Shown here: piece by piece, positions 14,852 to 24,113 of the stretch
Layout: every line of letters starts with the position of its first letter
Numbering within the stretch: the first letter of the stretch is position 1
NCBI GenBank assembly: GCA_017937685.1
Contig: JAGBDD010000145.1
Span: 1 to 44,138 of the forward strand
Source: Thermoguttaceae bacterium
Lineage (GTDB): Bacteria; Planctomycetota; Planctomycetia; Pirellulales; Thermoguttaceae
Length of the DNA stretch: 44,138 bases
Direction: 5' to 3'
The notes under the pieces: generated by a model
The model's database searches: none
What the model saw: only the letters and a program-made list of their open reading frames with translations
Told to the model about the DNA's origin: nothing
Made by a program: the position numbers and the translations under genes

Positions 14852-17800
14852 TTGTTGCGTCGACGGCGGCGCGAGACGTTCCGCCGGACGGTCGAAACAA
14901 GCCGCGTTGGTCGCGTTTTCGTTGGACTAAGAATTTTGAACGAATTTTCGGGCGTTAAGAAAAGATTGCGAATCGACGTTCCTTCGGCGCGTCGTCGTTC
15001 TGAAAAGCGACGGCGTCGGGGGAGCGTTCGCGCTCGTTCGTTCTTGTTAAGCGTTCTCGCGGCGGCGATTTTCGGCGTTCCGAGCGTTGCGCCGGGGTCG
15101 GATTTTTTCGCGTCCGGCCCGGTTTCCGGAGGCGTTTTGGGGTTGAGCGACGACGGGAGCGGAAACGCGCCGAGCGTCGGGTTTGCCGATTTTGCCGATT
15201 ATTCGGAAAGCGCCGACGTTTTGCCGACCGTCGAAGCCGTCGAACCGCGTTCGCCGTCGAACGGTTTGCTCGACGCGGGGCTGGGCGCCGTCGCCGACGA
15301 GGAGGCGTTGGCGCAAGAGCGAGCCGAGTTGCTCGGGCATACGCCGGAAGAAAAAGCGTTGGCGGCGCGGCTTGAAGAGCGAACGTTCGGCGATTCGAAA
15401 ATTCTCGCGCCGAAGGCGGTCGCGTCGAGCGAGCCGGTCGCGGTTTCCGCCGAATTTGGCTGGAAAGGGGAAGACGACGAACTCGGCGAAGTTTACGTTC
15501 TTTGCGGAGATTGCCGAATTTCGCAAGGCGCCGACGTCGTTTCGGCTCCGGCGGCGGTCGTTTGGCGCTCGTTCGCGGCGGACGGTTCGGCGCGGCTCCT
15601 CGTTTATCTCGAACAGAACGCGGAGCGTCCGTTGCGCGTCGAAACGTCGTCGGCGTTCGTCGAAGCGAAAGCGAAGGGCGACTCTTGGTTCGGAACGTTC
15701 CGAACGCTCGGCGGGATCGATTTGCGCATCGCGACGCCGGGGGACGGTCAACTCGCGCCGGAGGAAATCTATTTTCGAGCGAAAGAGACGGCTCGCGTCG
15801 AGGCGCCGAGTTATTGGAACGGCGTTGAAAATAGCGGAAATACGGAAAATAACGAAAACGCCGCCGCGCAAAACGTTCAAACGGCGCAAAACGGGCAAGC
15901 GGCGACGGTCGACGGCGAAACCGGCGTCGGGTGGAGCGAAACCGGGGAAGGCGAAGTCGTCGAAATTCCGGAGACGTCGCGAGTCGGCGAATATTTCGAA
16001 CGAGCGCGAGCCGTCGAGACGGCGCCGAAGCGTCGTTTCCAAATTTATCAACGGTACGACCGCGCGACCGACGTCAAACTGCGCCCGAATTCGAGCGAGT
16101 CGACCGACGGCGACGGCAAGGACGTTTGGCTGATTTCCAACGGTTTCACTATCGTCGTGCAAGGCGTCGACGACGCGGGCGCGCCGGTTGGGGAAGCGAT
16201 CGAACTTTCCGCCGACCAAGCGACGATTTGGGCCGTCGGCTTGCAAAACGTCGACTTTACGAACGCGGCGAGCAAAATAACGCCGGCCGACCTCGACCTC
16301 GAACTCTATTTGGACGGCGACGTCGTTTTCCGTCAGGGCGACAACGTAATTTACGCGCAACAAATGTATTACGACGCCAAAAATCTCGTCGGAATCGTTT
16401 TGGACGCCGAAATGGTCGCGAAGGTTCCGGAGACGAACGACGGTTATTTGCGAATCTCCGCCGACAAAATTACGCAACGCGGCCCGGACGCGCTTCTTGC
16501 GACGAACGCTTGGGTTTCGACGAGCGCGATGGGCGAGCCGACCTACCGTTTGTCGGCGAAATCGCTCGTCGCCGAAACGCGTCGAACGCCTCTTTACGAC
16601 GTCGCGACCGGGCGCCGCGCCGTCGATCCGAAGACAGGCAAACCGGCGACGCGCGAGGAACGTTACGTCGTCGCGGAGGACAACCTCGTTTCGATCGGAA
16701 GCGTTCCGGTTTTCTATTGGCCTTGGTTGGCGATGGACGTCAAGGAGCGGGCGTTCTATTTGCGCAACGTAAAACTCGGGAGCGACTCCGTTTTTGGAAC
16801 GCAAGTTCGCACGATTTGGGATCCTTATCAACTCTTAGGAATCGCGGAGCGGCGACCGGAGGGAACCGATTGGGATCTCGAACTCGATTACCTCTCCGAC
16901 CGCGGTTTTGGACACGGAACGACGTTTATTTACAATCGCGACTCCCTTTGGAGCTGGGATACGCGAGCGGTCGGCGCGTTCAATTTTTACGGGATTTCCG
17001 ACAAAGGCCTCGACAATTTGGGGCTCGGACGCCGCTCGGTTCCGTTCCCGCATAATTATCGTTATCGCGCGCTTTGGAAGCATCGCCAAGAGTTGGGAAC
17101 GCTCGGCTGCCTCGGCGACGGTTGGCTCCTGACGGCGCAGGCCGGAACGTCGAGCGACCGCAACTTCATTCCGCAATACTTCGAGAACGAATGGCAAACG
17201 AACTCGAACCCGGAAACGCGTTTTGAACTGAAAAATATATACAATAATCAATCGTTCGGGATAACGGGAGCGATTCGCGTCGACGATTTTTACACGCAGA
17301 CGAACTGGCTGCCGCGCCTCGACCATTATTGGCTCGGCGAACCGCTCTTCGGCTCGAATTTGGTTTGGTACGAACATACGCGGCTCGGGTACGGTCAATT
17401 CAAAACGACCGATATTCCTTACGCGACGGAGGATAAGAACCTTTTCCGCTACCTCGATTGGGAACTCGCGCCCGATTCGACGAGTAATTCGCCTTATTCG
17501 TCGGGGACGCGAACCCTTTCCGCGGACGGGCTCGTCTTCTCGTCGCGGCACGAGATCGACGCTCCGTTCCAACTTGGGCCGGTGAAGGCGACGCCCTACG
17601 CGCTCGGCGAATACGGCTTTTGGAGTCAAGGCGTTTCGGAGTCGGACGTCGGGCGGTTGTACGGTCGGCTCGGTTTGCGGCTGAATCTGCCGGTTTGGAA
17701 GGTCGACTCGAACGTCGAGAGTCGAACTTGGTACCTGAACGGGTTGGCGCACAAGATGAACTTTACCGTCGACGCGTCGGTTTCGGACGCCGACCAAAAT

Positions 17801-18571
17801 TACGACGATTTGGTTCTTTACGATCAAATCGACGACTGGCAAATCCAGGAGTTCCGCCGCCGTTACTCCGTTACGACGTTCGACGGTTCGATCCCGCTGC
17901 GCTTCGACGAACGCTATTACGCGATTCGGCAGGGCCTGCTCGCCGGGAACGTTACGTCGCCGAGTCCCGAATTAGCCGACGACTTGCAACTCGTCCGGCT
18001 CGGTTGGAACAACCGTTGGCAAACGAAGCGCGGCCCGGCGGGGAACCGTCGCGTCGTCGACTGGATTAAGTTCGACGCCGGTTTGAACCTTTACCCGAAC
18101 GACGAGGAGAACTTCGGCGAAATTCCCGGTTTGATCGATTACGACGCGAGTTGGCTCGTCGGCGACCGTTTCGCGGTCTTATCGTCCGGTTTGTACGACG
18201 TTTGGGGAACCGGTCAAAAAATTACCCGGGTCGGTTTTCAGCGTCGGCGTCCCGGGTTGAGTTCCGTTTATTTGGGCGTCGACCGCCTGTACGGCCCGAT
18301 CGACTCGACGTATTTGAACTTCGCGCTCGCGTATCGCACGTCGGAGAAATGGGGGATCGGCTTCAACGCGTCTTACGACTTGAGCGAAGGGCACAATATC
18401 GGGCAAAACCTGACGGTCAGCCGCGTCGGCGAGTCGTTCGTCGTTACGGTCGAGGCGAGCCGCAACGAGAGCCAAGACAACTGGGGCTTGAACCTGCAAA
18501 TCGAGCCGATTTTCCTCTTCGACCTCGACAAGGGCGACGAAGGCTTGCTCGGACTAGGCCGAATGAACTGA
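14852..18571 (+). CDS. LptD-like outer-membrane LPS assembly barrel
   Basis: A large exported protein (up to 1239 residues; E. coli LptD is 784). The start is uncertain: TTG at 14852 is taken, but TTG at 14936 or a later codon is possible, since the signal peptide (SFLLSVLAAAIFGVPSVAPG) begins about 60 residues in. Residues about 190-620 hold OstA/LptA-like beta-jellyroll sequence (GEVYVLCGDCRISQGADVV, DGDVVFRQGDNVIYAQQ, AQQMYYDAKNLVGIVLDAE). From about 640 the pattern becomes alternating amphipathic strands of a barrel (VPVFYWPWLAMDV, LELDYLSDRGFGHGTTF, then many aromatic strands to the C-terminus). In diderms LptD inserts LPS into the outer leaflet. The N-terminal region carries acidic and Asn/Glu-rich inserts. 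It fits with the LptF/G permease and O-antigen ligase-like gene in this window. Confidence 0.8.
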   Translation: MLRRRRRETFRRTVETSRVGRVFVGLRILNEFSGVKKRLRIDVPSARRRSEKRRRRGSVRARSFLLSVLAAAIFGVPSVAPGSDFFASGPVSGGVLGLSDDGSGNAPSVGFADFADYSESADVLPTVEAVEPRSPSNGLLDAGLGAVADEEALAQERAELLGHTPEEKALAARLEERTFGDSKILAPKAVASSEPVAVSAEFGWKGEDDELGEVYVLCGDCRISQGADVVSAPAAVVWRSFAADGSARLLVYLEQNAERPLRVETSSAFVEAKAKGDSWFGTFRTLGGIDLRIATPGDGQLAPEEIYFRAKETARVEAPSYWNGVENSGNTENNENAAAQNVQTAQNGQAATVDGETGVGWSETGEGEVVEIPETSRVGEYFERARAVETAPKRRFQIYQRYDRATDVKLRPNSSESTDGDGKDVWLISNGFTIVVQGVDDAGAPVGEAIELSADQATIWAVGLQNVDFTNAASKITPADLDLELYLDGDVVFRQGDNVIYAQQMYYDAKNLVGIVLDAEMVAKVPETNDGYLRISADKITQRGPDALLATNAWVSTSAMGEPTYRLSAKSLVAETRRTPLYDVATGRRAVDPKTGKPATREERYVVAEDNLVSIGSVPVFYWPWLAMDVKERAFYLRNVKLGSDSVFGTQVRTIWDPYQLLGIAERRPEGTDWDLELDYLSDRGFGHGTTFIYNRDSLWSWDTRAVGAFNFYGISDKGLDNLGLGRRSVPFPHNYRYRALWKHRQELGTLGCLGDGWLLTAQAGTSSDRNFIPQYFENEWQTNSNPETRFELKNIYNNQSFGITGAIRVDDFYTQTNWLPRLDHYWLGEPLFGSNLVWYEHTRLGYGQFKTTDIPYATEDKNLFRYLDWELAPDSTSNSPYSSGTRTLSADGLVFSSRHEIDAPFQLGPVKATPYALGEYGFWSQGVSESDVGRLYGRLGLRLNLPVWKVDSNVESRTWYLNGLAHKMNFTVDASVSDADQNYDDLVLYDQIDDWQIQEFRRRYSVTTFDGSIPLRFDERYYAIRQGLLAGNVTSPSPELADDLQLVRLGWNNRWQTKRGPAGNRRVVDWIKFDAGLNLYPNDEENFGEIPGLIDYDASWLVGDRFAVLSSGLYDVWGTGQKITRVGFQRRRPGLSSVYLGVDRLYGPIDSTYLNFALAYRTSEKWGIGFNASYDLSEGHNIGQNLTVSRVGESFVVTVEASRNESQDNWGLNLQIEPIFLFDLDKGDEGLLGLGRMN

Positions 18572-18623
18572 CGGCGGCGAGTTTGCCGGTTTTAGCGGTC
18601 GGCGAAACGAGGAGAACAAACGA

Positions 18624-18661
18624 AGCGCGAGCGTCGCGGAAGCGGCGGTCGCGCTTTTTTT
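18624..18661 (+). terminator. Intrinsic terminator after the LptD-like gene
   Basis: AGCGCGA (18624-18630) and TCGCGCT (18649-18655) close a GC-rich hairpin followed by a T run. Confidence 0.7.
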
Positions 18662-18692
18662 CGGGTTTTTTCGGCGAAACGACGACGAACGC

Positions 18693-18721
18693 TTGATTTT
18701 GCGGCGCGCTTGCGGTAAAAT
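18693..18721 (+). promoter_or_regulatory. Sigma70-type promoter of the isomerase-like gene
   Basis: TTGATT (18693-18698), 17-bp spacer and TAAAAT (18716-18721). It lies between the LptD-like terminator and the next gene, so that gene has its own promoter and a leader of about 90 nt. Confidence 0.65.
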
Positions 18722-18817
18722 AAGCGACGCGTTTCCGGTTTCGAGGAAAAGTCGAAGCGGCGGAGCGCGAGTTCCATCTTTTATAACCGCTTTTATTTAA
18801 CGAGTTAGGAAAAGACG

Positions 18818-19693
18818 ATGCAAAAGAAGATTTCTCGACGCGATATGATCGGCGCGACCCTTGCCGGAGCGACGGCCCTCGGGTTCGGTTCGCAAAACGC
18901 TTGGGGCGAAGAAAAAAAATTCGGAAAACCGGAAAATTTCAAGGGCGACATTAAGCAATCGGTCTCGAAATGGTGCTTCGGTTCGATTCCGCTCGACGAA
19001 TTTTGCGAAATCTGCAAAGGGATGGGGATGGTCGGCGTCGACCTGATCGACCCGAAAGACTGGGAGACCGTCAAGAAACACGGCCTTACCGTTACGATGG
19101 GGAACGTTCCGGAAGTCAATATTCCGGTCGGGATTAACCGAACGGAAAACCACGACCGCATCGTCGCTTCGTATGAAAAATACATCCCGATGGCGGCGGA
19201 ACTCGGCGTTCCGAACCTGATTTCGCTTTCCGGGAACCGCGCCGGAATGGACGACGAAACCGGCCTCAAAAACTGCGTCGCCGCTTTGAAACGCGTCGCG
19301 AAAATCGCCGAAAAACACAACGTCAACATTATGCTCGAACTCCTGAACGCCAAGGATCACAAGGACTATATGGCCGACTCGACCGATTGGGGGATCGACT
19401 TGGTGAAGGGCGTCGGCAGCGAACGCGTCAAACTTTTGTACGACATTTATCATATGCACCGTATGGAAGGCGACGTGATCCACAACATTCGCCGCGCTTA
19501 CGACTGCATCGGCTACTTCCACACCGCCGGCGCGCCGGGCCGCAACGACTTGGACGACCAACAAGAGCTTTATTATCCGGCGATTATGCGCGCGATTAAA
19601 GCGTTGGGCTACAAGGGTTTCGTCGCGCACGAGTTCATTCCGAAAAAGGGCGTCGAATCCCTCTACGACGCCGTCAAACTCTGCGACGTCTGA
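18818..19693 (+). CDS. Tat-exported hydroxypyruvate isomerase-like TIM-barrel protein
   Basis: A 291-residue protein. The N-terminus SRRDMIGATLAGATALGFG is a twin-arginine signal, so the folded protein should go to the periplasm. The rest is a xylose-isomerase-like TIM barrel of the hydroxypyruvate isomerase group: KWCFGSIPLDEFC, GVDLIDPKDW, IMLELLNAKD (Glu ligand), VKLLYDIYHMHRMEGD (Asp/His), GYFHTAGAPGRND (His) and FVAHEFIPKKG (Glu). Cytoplasmic relatives convert hydroxypyruvate and tartronate semialdehyde, but exported planctomycete versions have unknown sugar substrates. ATG at 18818 follows AGGAAA. The surroundings (GH5-like and six-hairpin enzymes downstream) suggest sugar breakdown. 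Confidence 0.85.
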   Translation: MQKKISRRDMIGATLAGATALGFGSQNAWGEEKKFGKPENFKGDIKQSVSKWCFGSIPLDEFCEICKGMGMVGVDLIDPKDWETVKKHGLTVTMGNVPEVNIPVGINRTENHDRIVASYEKYIPMAAELGVPNLISLSGNRAGMDDETGLKNCVAALKRVAKIAEKHNVNIMLELLNAKDHKDYMADSTDWGIDLVKGVGSERVKLLYDIYHMHRMEGDVIHNIRRAYDCIGYFHTAGAPGRNDLDDQQELYYPAIMRAIKALGYKGFVAHEFIPKKGVESLYDAVKLCDV

Positions 19694-19752
19694 GCGCCGC
19701 CGGGCGCACCGGGTTCGCGCTACCGCGCGCGGCGGGTTACATCGCTCCCGTT

Positions 19753-19985
19753 GGTCGCTCCCGGGGACGCTCAACTTCGTTGACGGGAGCGTTTTTCGAA
19801 CCGTCGGTTAAATTGGCCGACGGTCGCGGGCGGCGTTTTGCCCGTCGAGATCGGTTGCGTCGCGGACTCGGTCGCTCCCGGGAAGGTTTAACTTCGGCGA
19901 CGGGGGCGTTTGGAAGGGCCGTCGGTTGAATAATTGACGGTTGGCGGCGGCGTTTTGTTCGAATCGTCGAGCGAATCGATTCGGC
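19753..19985. repeat. Two-copy imperfect direct repeat, period 117 bp
   Basis: GGTCGCTCCCGG starts at 19753 and again at 19870. Each copy continues through a stem-loop, GCCGTCGGTT or CCGTCGGTTA, and GGCGGCGTTTTG. The first copy contains the terminator; the second has a decayed stem. The remainder of the 413-bp gap holds no gene. Confidence 0.75.
19756..19796 (+). terminator. Intrinsic terminator after the isomerase-like gene
   Basis: CGCTCCCG (19756-19763) and CGGGAGCG (19784-19791) pair and are followed by TTTTT. An additional CGCTCCCG lies just upstream. Confidence 0.8.
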
Positions 19986-20106
19986 GGTCGCGGGCCGCGC
20001 TTTGCTTCGACGGCGCGACGCCGGGGGCGCGGTCGGGCTCTTCCGCTTGGTTAGGCGGGCGATTTAGCGAAAATAACGAAAACATTACTTAAAAACGGTT
20101 GAGAAA

Positions 20107-21354
20107 ATGCGGAAAATGGGAAAATTGGGTTGCGCGGCGTTCTTGGCGGCGGTCGTTGGGAGCGCGTTTTTGACGGCGTCGGCGCAAGCGGCGAAACCGG
20201 AAATCGACTGTTCGAAGATTCGCGGCGTTTGCTATTTTTGCGGTTCGACGGAGCAAGCGGAGCGCGAACTCGGGTACGGGAAGCGCGTCGGCCTGAACGC
20301 GACGCGATTCTGGTGCAGTCAATCGGCGTATCATCGCGACAAGGAAAAGTACGTTCAAAGCATTGTCGACTTCGTGCGGACTTGCGATAAAAACGGTTAT
20401 AAATGTATGCCGATCCTCTTTAACGGCAATATGTTGAATCCGCAAACGATCGAGCCGGACGCTTACGCCGCCGCGGACGAGTACGCCAAGGCGATGGTCG
20501 AGGCGCTCAAAGACGAGCCCGGTTTGCTGATGTTCGACGCGATGAACGAACCGCTCTGCTGCGACTATATTAATAAGGCGCCGAAAGAGGAAAAGGAAGC
20601 GCGCAAGGCGAAAATTTGGGCGTTCTTGAACCGTCAACTCGACCAAATCAAGGCTTGGGCGCCCGATTGCCTCGTTACCGTCGGCTATACGACCGCTTGG
20701 GAGATCGAGGAGTCGACCGCGCGCAAACTCGACGTGTTGTCGTTCCACTGCTACAACGACCGTCGCCAAGTGATTCGCGACAACTTTAAGCTGGCGAAGG
20801 AATGGGGCGAAAAGCTCGGAATCCAAGTGATCAACACCGAAACCGGCTGTCTCGCGCGGGCGAACTCTTACGAAATGGCGCTCGAAGCCTGTCAAGAGTT
20901 TGGAATCGGTTGGTTCCTCTTCGAGCTGATGATTCACGGGCGCTGTATCGACGAACACGGGATTTTCTACGCCGACGGCACGATTCGCGACGCCGCGACG
21001 ATTTCGGCGATGTTCGGTTGTTTCCGCAACCGCGGCGTCAACGTTCCGGTCGTTCCGACGAATCCGAACCGCGAAGGGAAGGCCGACCGCGCCCTCGAAC
21101 AAATCCGCTCGGCGCTCAAAGAATACACGAGCGACGCGTTCGACTATCGCCGCAGCGACAAGAAAAAGTTGCTCGACGCTTGCGAAGTCGCCGCGAACCT
21201 CCTCGAAGCCTGCGAGTTGGTTCCGATGAGCGAACTCCCGACGGCGCAAATCGAGAAGTTCCGTCGCGACGAAAACGCCGACCTTTGGGAAATCCGCAAA
21301 TTCGCCGTTACGTTGGCCGAGCGGTTGAAGGAAGTCAGCCAAATTATCGACTGA
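20107..21354 (+). CDS. Secreted GH5-like glycoside hydrolase
   Basis: A 415-residue exported protein with a signal peptide (residues about 1-28, ending SAQA). The body reads as a GH5/clan-A TIM barrel: IRGVCYFCGSTEQA at strand 1, GLNATRFWCSQSAYH, LLMFDAMNEPLCC with the acid/base Glu in MNEP (about residue 146), LDVLSFHCYND, and INTETGCLARAN with the nucleophile Glu in TETG (about 244), then WFLFELMIHGR. Members cleave beta-linked glycans such as mannans or glucans; specificity is not visible. The last 90 residues form a helical tail of unknown role. The ATG at 20107 has a poor ribosome-binding site; an in-frame ATG at 20116 is an alternative. Confidence 0.8.
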   Translation: MRKMGKLGCAAFLAAVVGSAFLTASAQAAKPEIDCSKIRGVCYFCGSTEQAERELGYGKRVGLNATRFWCSQSAYHRDKEKYVQSIVDFVRTCDKNGYKCMPILFNGNMLNPQTIEPDAYAAADEYAKAMVEALKDEPGLLMFDAMNEPLCCDYINKAPKEEKEARKAKIWAFLNRQLDQIKAWAPDCLVTVGYTTAWEIEESTARKLDVLSFHCYNDRRQVIRDNFKLAKEWGEKLGIQVINTETGCLARANSYEMALEACQEFGIGWFLFELMIHGRCIDEHGIFYADGTIRDAATISAMFGCFRNRGVNVPVVPTNPNREGKADRALEQIRSALKEYTSDAFDYRRSDKKKLLDACEVAANLLEACELVPMSELPTAQIEKFRRDENADLWEIRKFAVTLAERLKEVSQIID

Positions 21355-21610
21355 CGCGCTCGACGGCTTCGACCGAGCGACGCGTTTGCCTCCGGCGACG
21401 TTTGTCCCGGCGGTGAGCGGTTGCGGAGAAACGTTAAAATAGCGAAAATAAGGCGGCGGGGAAAACGAACCGTCGCCGAACGAAGGCGCGTCGACGTAAA
21501 GTCGGCGCGCTTTTTGCCGTTTTGCGACGCTAAAAAACGCTTTGGGGATATTAGCGGTTTTAGAGAATATTGCGATAACAACGTTTTTGACGATAACGAA
21601 AGGAAAGACG

Positions 21611-23668
21611 ATGAAACGATTTTGGACGACGGCGGCGCTCTGGGCGGCGTTCGTTTGCGGCGCGACGGCGGCGTTTTCGACGGTCGACGACGTTAGAGCG
21701 GACGAAAGCGCGACCGAAACGGCGGCGACGCGTTGGAATCTCGAAACGGACGGTTCGATCGTTTGGAGCGATTTTTCGCCTCGCCGCGTTCCGCACAACG
21801 ATCATATCGAAGCGAGCGGCGAGCGCGTCTCGACCGTTTTCCGATACGGCGTCGACGAAAAGGGCGCGTTCCGCCTGAATCGCTCGGTCGTTTGGCCGAT
21901 GTTGCGGACGATTCCGAACAACACGCACGCGAGTTTGACGATTCGCTTCGATTACGATCTGCCGTCGCGGTTGACGCTCGACGGAAAACCGCTCGCGAAC
22001 GAAAAAACGCTCCGCGTCGCGCTGAACGGCTTCTTGTCGGTCGTTAGTCGCTTCGACGCCGACGGAAAACCGGTCGAAATCGAGCGCCGCTTCTTTCCGT
22101 CGACGACCGGGCCCTTCGTTTGCGAACGAGCGACGGTCAAGAATATCGGAACGGAAACGGTCGTTTTGAGCGTTCCGGAACTTCGCGACGTCGACCAAAC
22201 CGACCCGAAACGCGGCGTGAACGGCGCCTATACGACCGTCGCGGCGATCGGCAATCCCGGCGAATCGACGCTGAAACCGGGGGAAAGCGCGACCGTAAAC
22301 TTCGCGATTCAAGCGTTTTCGGAAGGGAAGGGCGAGCGCGAAGCGACGATCGACTTCGCCGCCGAGGAAGCGGCCCGCGCCGCGTTCGTTTCGGAAATTT
22401 GGAGCAAGCTCGTCCTTGAAACGCCGGAGCCGATCCTGAACGCCGCGTTCGCGTTCGCAAAAATCCGCGCTTCGGAGAGCATTTACCGAACCGCGGGCGG
22501 CCTGATGCACGGCCCGGGCGGCGAGTCGTATTACGCCGCGATTTGGGCGAACGACCAAGCGGAATACGTCAACCCGTTCTTTCCTTACCTCGGATACGCG
22601 AAGGGGAACGAGTCGGCGTTGAACTCTTTCCGCCATTTCGCGCGCTTTATGAACGACAAATTCCGCCCGATTCCGTCGTCGATTATCGCGGAGGGAATCG
22701 ATATTTGGAACGGCGCCGGCGACCGCGGCGACGCGGCGATGATCGCTTACGGGGCGGCGCGATACGCGCTCGTTCGCGGCGACGAAGCGGAGGCGCGCGA
22801 ACTTTGGCCGCTGATCGCTTGGTGTCTTGAATATTGCAACCGAAAATTGACCGCGGACGGCGTCGTCGCGTCCGATTGCGACGAACTCGAGCGACGTTTC
22901 CCGGCGGGGGACGCGAACCTCTGCACGTCGGTTTTGTTTTACGACGCGCTGTTGAGCGCCGCCGCGCTCGGTCGCGAACTCGGCGAACCGAAGGAAACGA
23001 CCGACCGTTTAGTCGAGACGGCCGCGTCGCTTCGCGAATGCGTCGAGAAACATTTCGGTCGCAACGTCCGCGGTTTCGAGACTTACCAGTATTACGACGG
23101 GTGCGAAAAGCTCCGCTCTTGGATTTGCGTTCCGTTTATCGCCGGAATCGACGAACGCGCCGAAGGGACGATCGCCGCGCTCTTCTCCGACCGCCTTTGG
23201 ACGAAGGACGGCCTTCTCACCGAAGAGGGAAGCAAGACGTTTTGGGACCGCTCGACCCTGTACGCCCTGCGCGGCGTCTTGGCCGTCGGCGCGACCGAAA
23301 AGGGGCTCGACAAACTCCGGTACTACTCCGCGACGCGCCTTCTCGGCGAACACGTTCCTTACCCGATCGAGGCTTGGCCGGAGGGGAGCCAACGTCATTT
23401 GTCGGCGGAAAGCGGGCTTTATTGCCGGATTTACGTCGAAGGGCTGTTCGGGATGCGCCCGACCGGCTTCCGTTCGTTCGACGTAACCCCGCGTCTTCCG
23501 GAGGGTTGGGATCATATGGCGCTTCGCGGCGTTTGCGGGTTCGGCTCCGAGTTCGACTTGACGGTCGACCGCGCCGACCTGGGCAAGCTCCGCGTCTCGG
23601 TTATCCGCGGAACGGAAACCTATACGACGACGATTAACGAAGGCGAAACTTGGAACTTTAAGTTCTAA
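21611..23668 (+). CDS. Secreted six-hairpin (alpha/alpha)6 glycosidase-like protein
   Basis: A 685-residue exported protein starting at 21611 (MKRFWTTAALW), just after AGGAAAG, with a signal peptide of about 30 residues. An N-terminal beta-sandwich (residues about 45-250) precedes an (alpha/alpha)6 barrel. Recognisable stretches are GGLMHGPGGESYYAAIWAND, ASDCDELERRFPAGDANLC and PIEAWPEGSQRHLSAESGLY, followed by a C-terminal FDVTPRLPEGWDHMALRG domain. This is the layout of six-hairpin glycosidases such as GH63, GH78, GH95 and GH15. The exact family is not settled; carboxylates in IWAND and DCDELE are likely catalytic candidates. The same start context (AGGAAAGACG) occurs near the isomerase-like gene. 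It may act with the GH5-like enzyme 256 bp upstream. Confidence 0.75.
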   Translation: MKRFWTTAALWAAFVCGATAAFSTVDDVRADESATETAATRWNLETDGSIVWSDFSPRRVPHNDHIEASGERVSTVFRYGVDEKGAFRLNRSVVWPMLRTIPNNTHASLTIRFDYDLPSRLTLDGKPLANEKTLRVALNGFLSVVSRFDADGKPVEIERRFFPSTTGPFVCERATVKNIGTETVVLSVPELRDVDQTDPKRGVNGAYTTVAAIGNPGESTLKPGESATVNFAIQAFSEGKGEREATIDFAAEEAARAAFVSEIWSKLVLETPEPILNAAFAFAKIRASESIYRTAGGLMHGPGGESYYAAIWANDQAEYVNPFFPYLGYAKGNESALNSFRHFARFMNDKFRPIPSSIIAEGIDIWNGAGDRGDAAMIAYGAARYALVRGDEAEARELWPLIAWCLEYCNRKLTADGVVASDCDELERRFPAGDANLCTSVLFYDALLSAAALGRELGEPKETTDRLVETAASLRECVEKHFGRNVRGFETYQYYDGCEKLRSWICVPFIAGIDERAEGTIAALFSDRLWTKDGLLTEEGSKTFWDRSTLYALRGVLAVGATEKGLDKLRYYSATRLLGEHVPYPIEAWPEGSQRHLSAESGLYCRIYVEGLFGMRPTGFRSFDVTPRLPEGWDHMALRGVCGFGSEFDLTVDRADLGKLRVSVIRGTETYTTTINEGETWNFKF

Positions 23669-23830
23669 CGGTCGCGCCGGTTTTGACGGCGTTCGACGCG
23701 ACCGTCCGAAAGCGCGAAATGGAGAAAACGCGCAAACCGGCGGTCGCGGTATCGTCGTCGAAGAGCGACAATTCGCCGGAAAAGAAAACGCGGTTTCATT
23801 GACGAGCGAAAAGTCGCCGAAAAAGAGAAC

Positions 23831-23876
23831 GCGGCGCCGATTCGAGTTCGAGTCGGCGCCGCGTCGGCGTTTCTTG
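23831..23876 (+). terminator. Strong hairpin with GTTTCTT tail after the six-hairpin gene
   Basis: GCGGCGCCGA (23831-23840) and TCGGCGCCGC (23853-23862) form a perfect 10-bp stem, followed by GTCGGCGTTTCTTGG. The usual T run is replaced by GTTTCTT. Confidence 0.55.
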
Positions 23877-24046
23877 GGGAAACGGAAGGATACGAAAGCG
23901 ACCGTCCGCGTCTTATAAATGTTGAAAATCAACGCGACTTTCAAACTGCGTCGCGTCGGCGTTTCTTGCGGGAGCAAAGCGGCGAAAGCGACCGTCCGGC
24001 GGCGTTTAAAGTCGGCGTTGAAAAACGGCGCGACTTTCAAAGACGG
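23863..24046. repeat. Two-copy direct repeat, period 92 bp
   Basis: GTCGGCGTTTCTTG starts at 23863 and at 23955. Both copies continue with GAAAGCGACCGTCCG and end with a CGCGACTTTCAAA stem-loop. The second stem (AAAGTCG and CGACTTT) could also end transcription of the minus-strand DUF1080 gene. No gene is seen in 23669-24113. Confidence 0.75.
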
Positions 24047-24113
24047 CGGACGCGCTTCGAACCGGTTAAAACGTTTAAACGATTGGAGTCGTCGAAACGG
24101 TTAAAACGGACGC

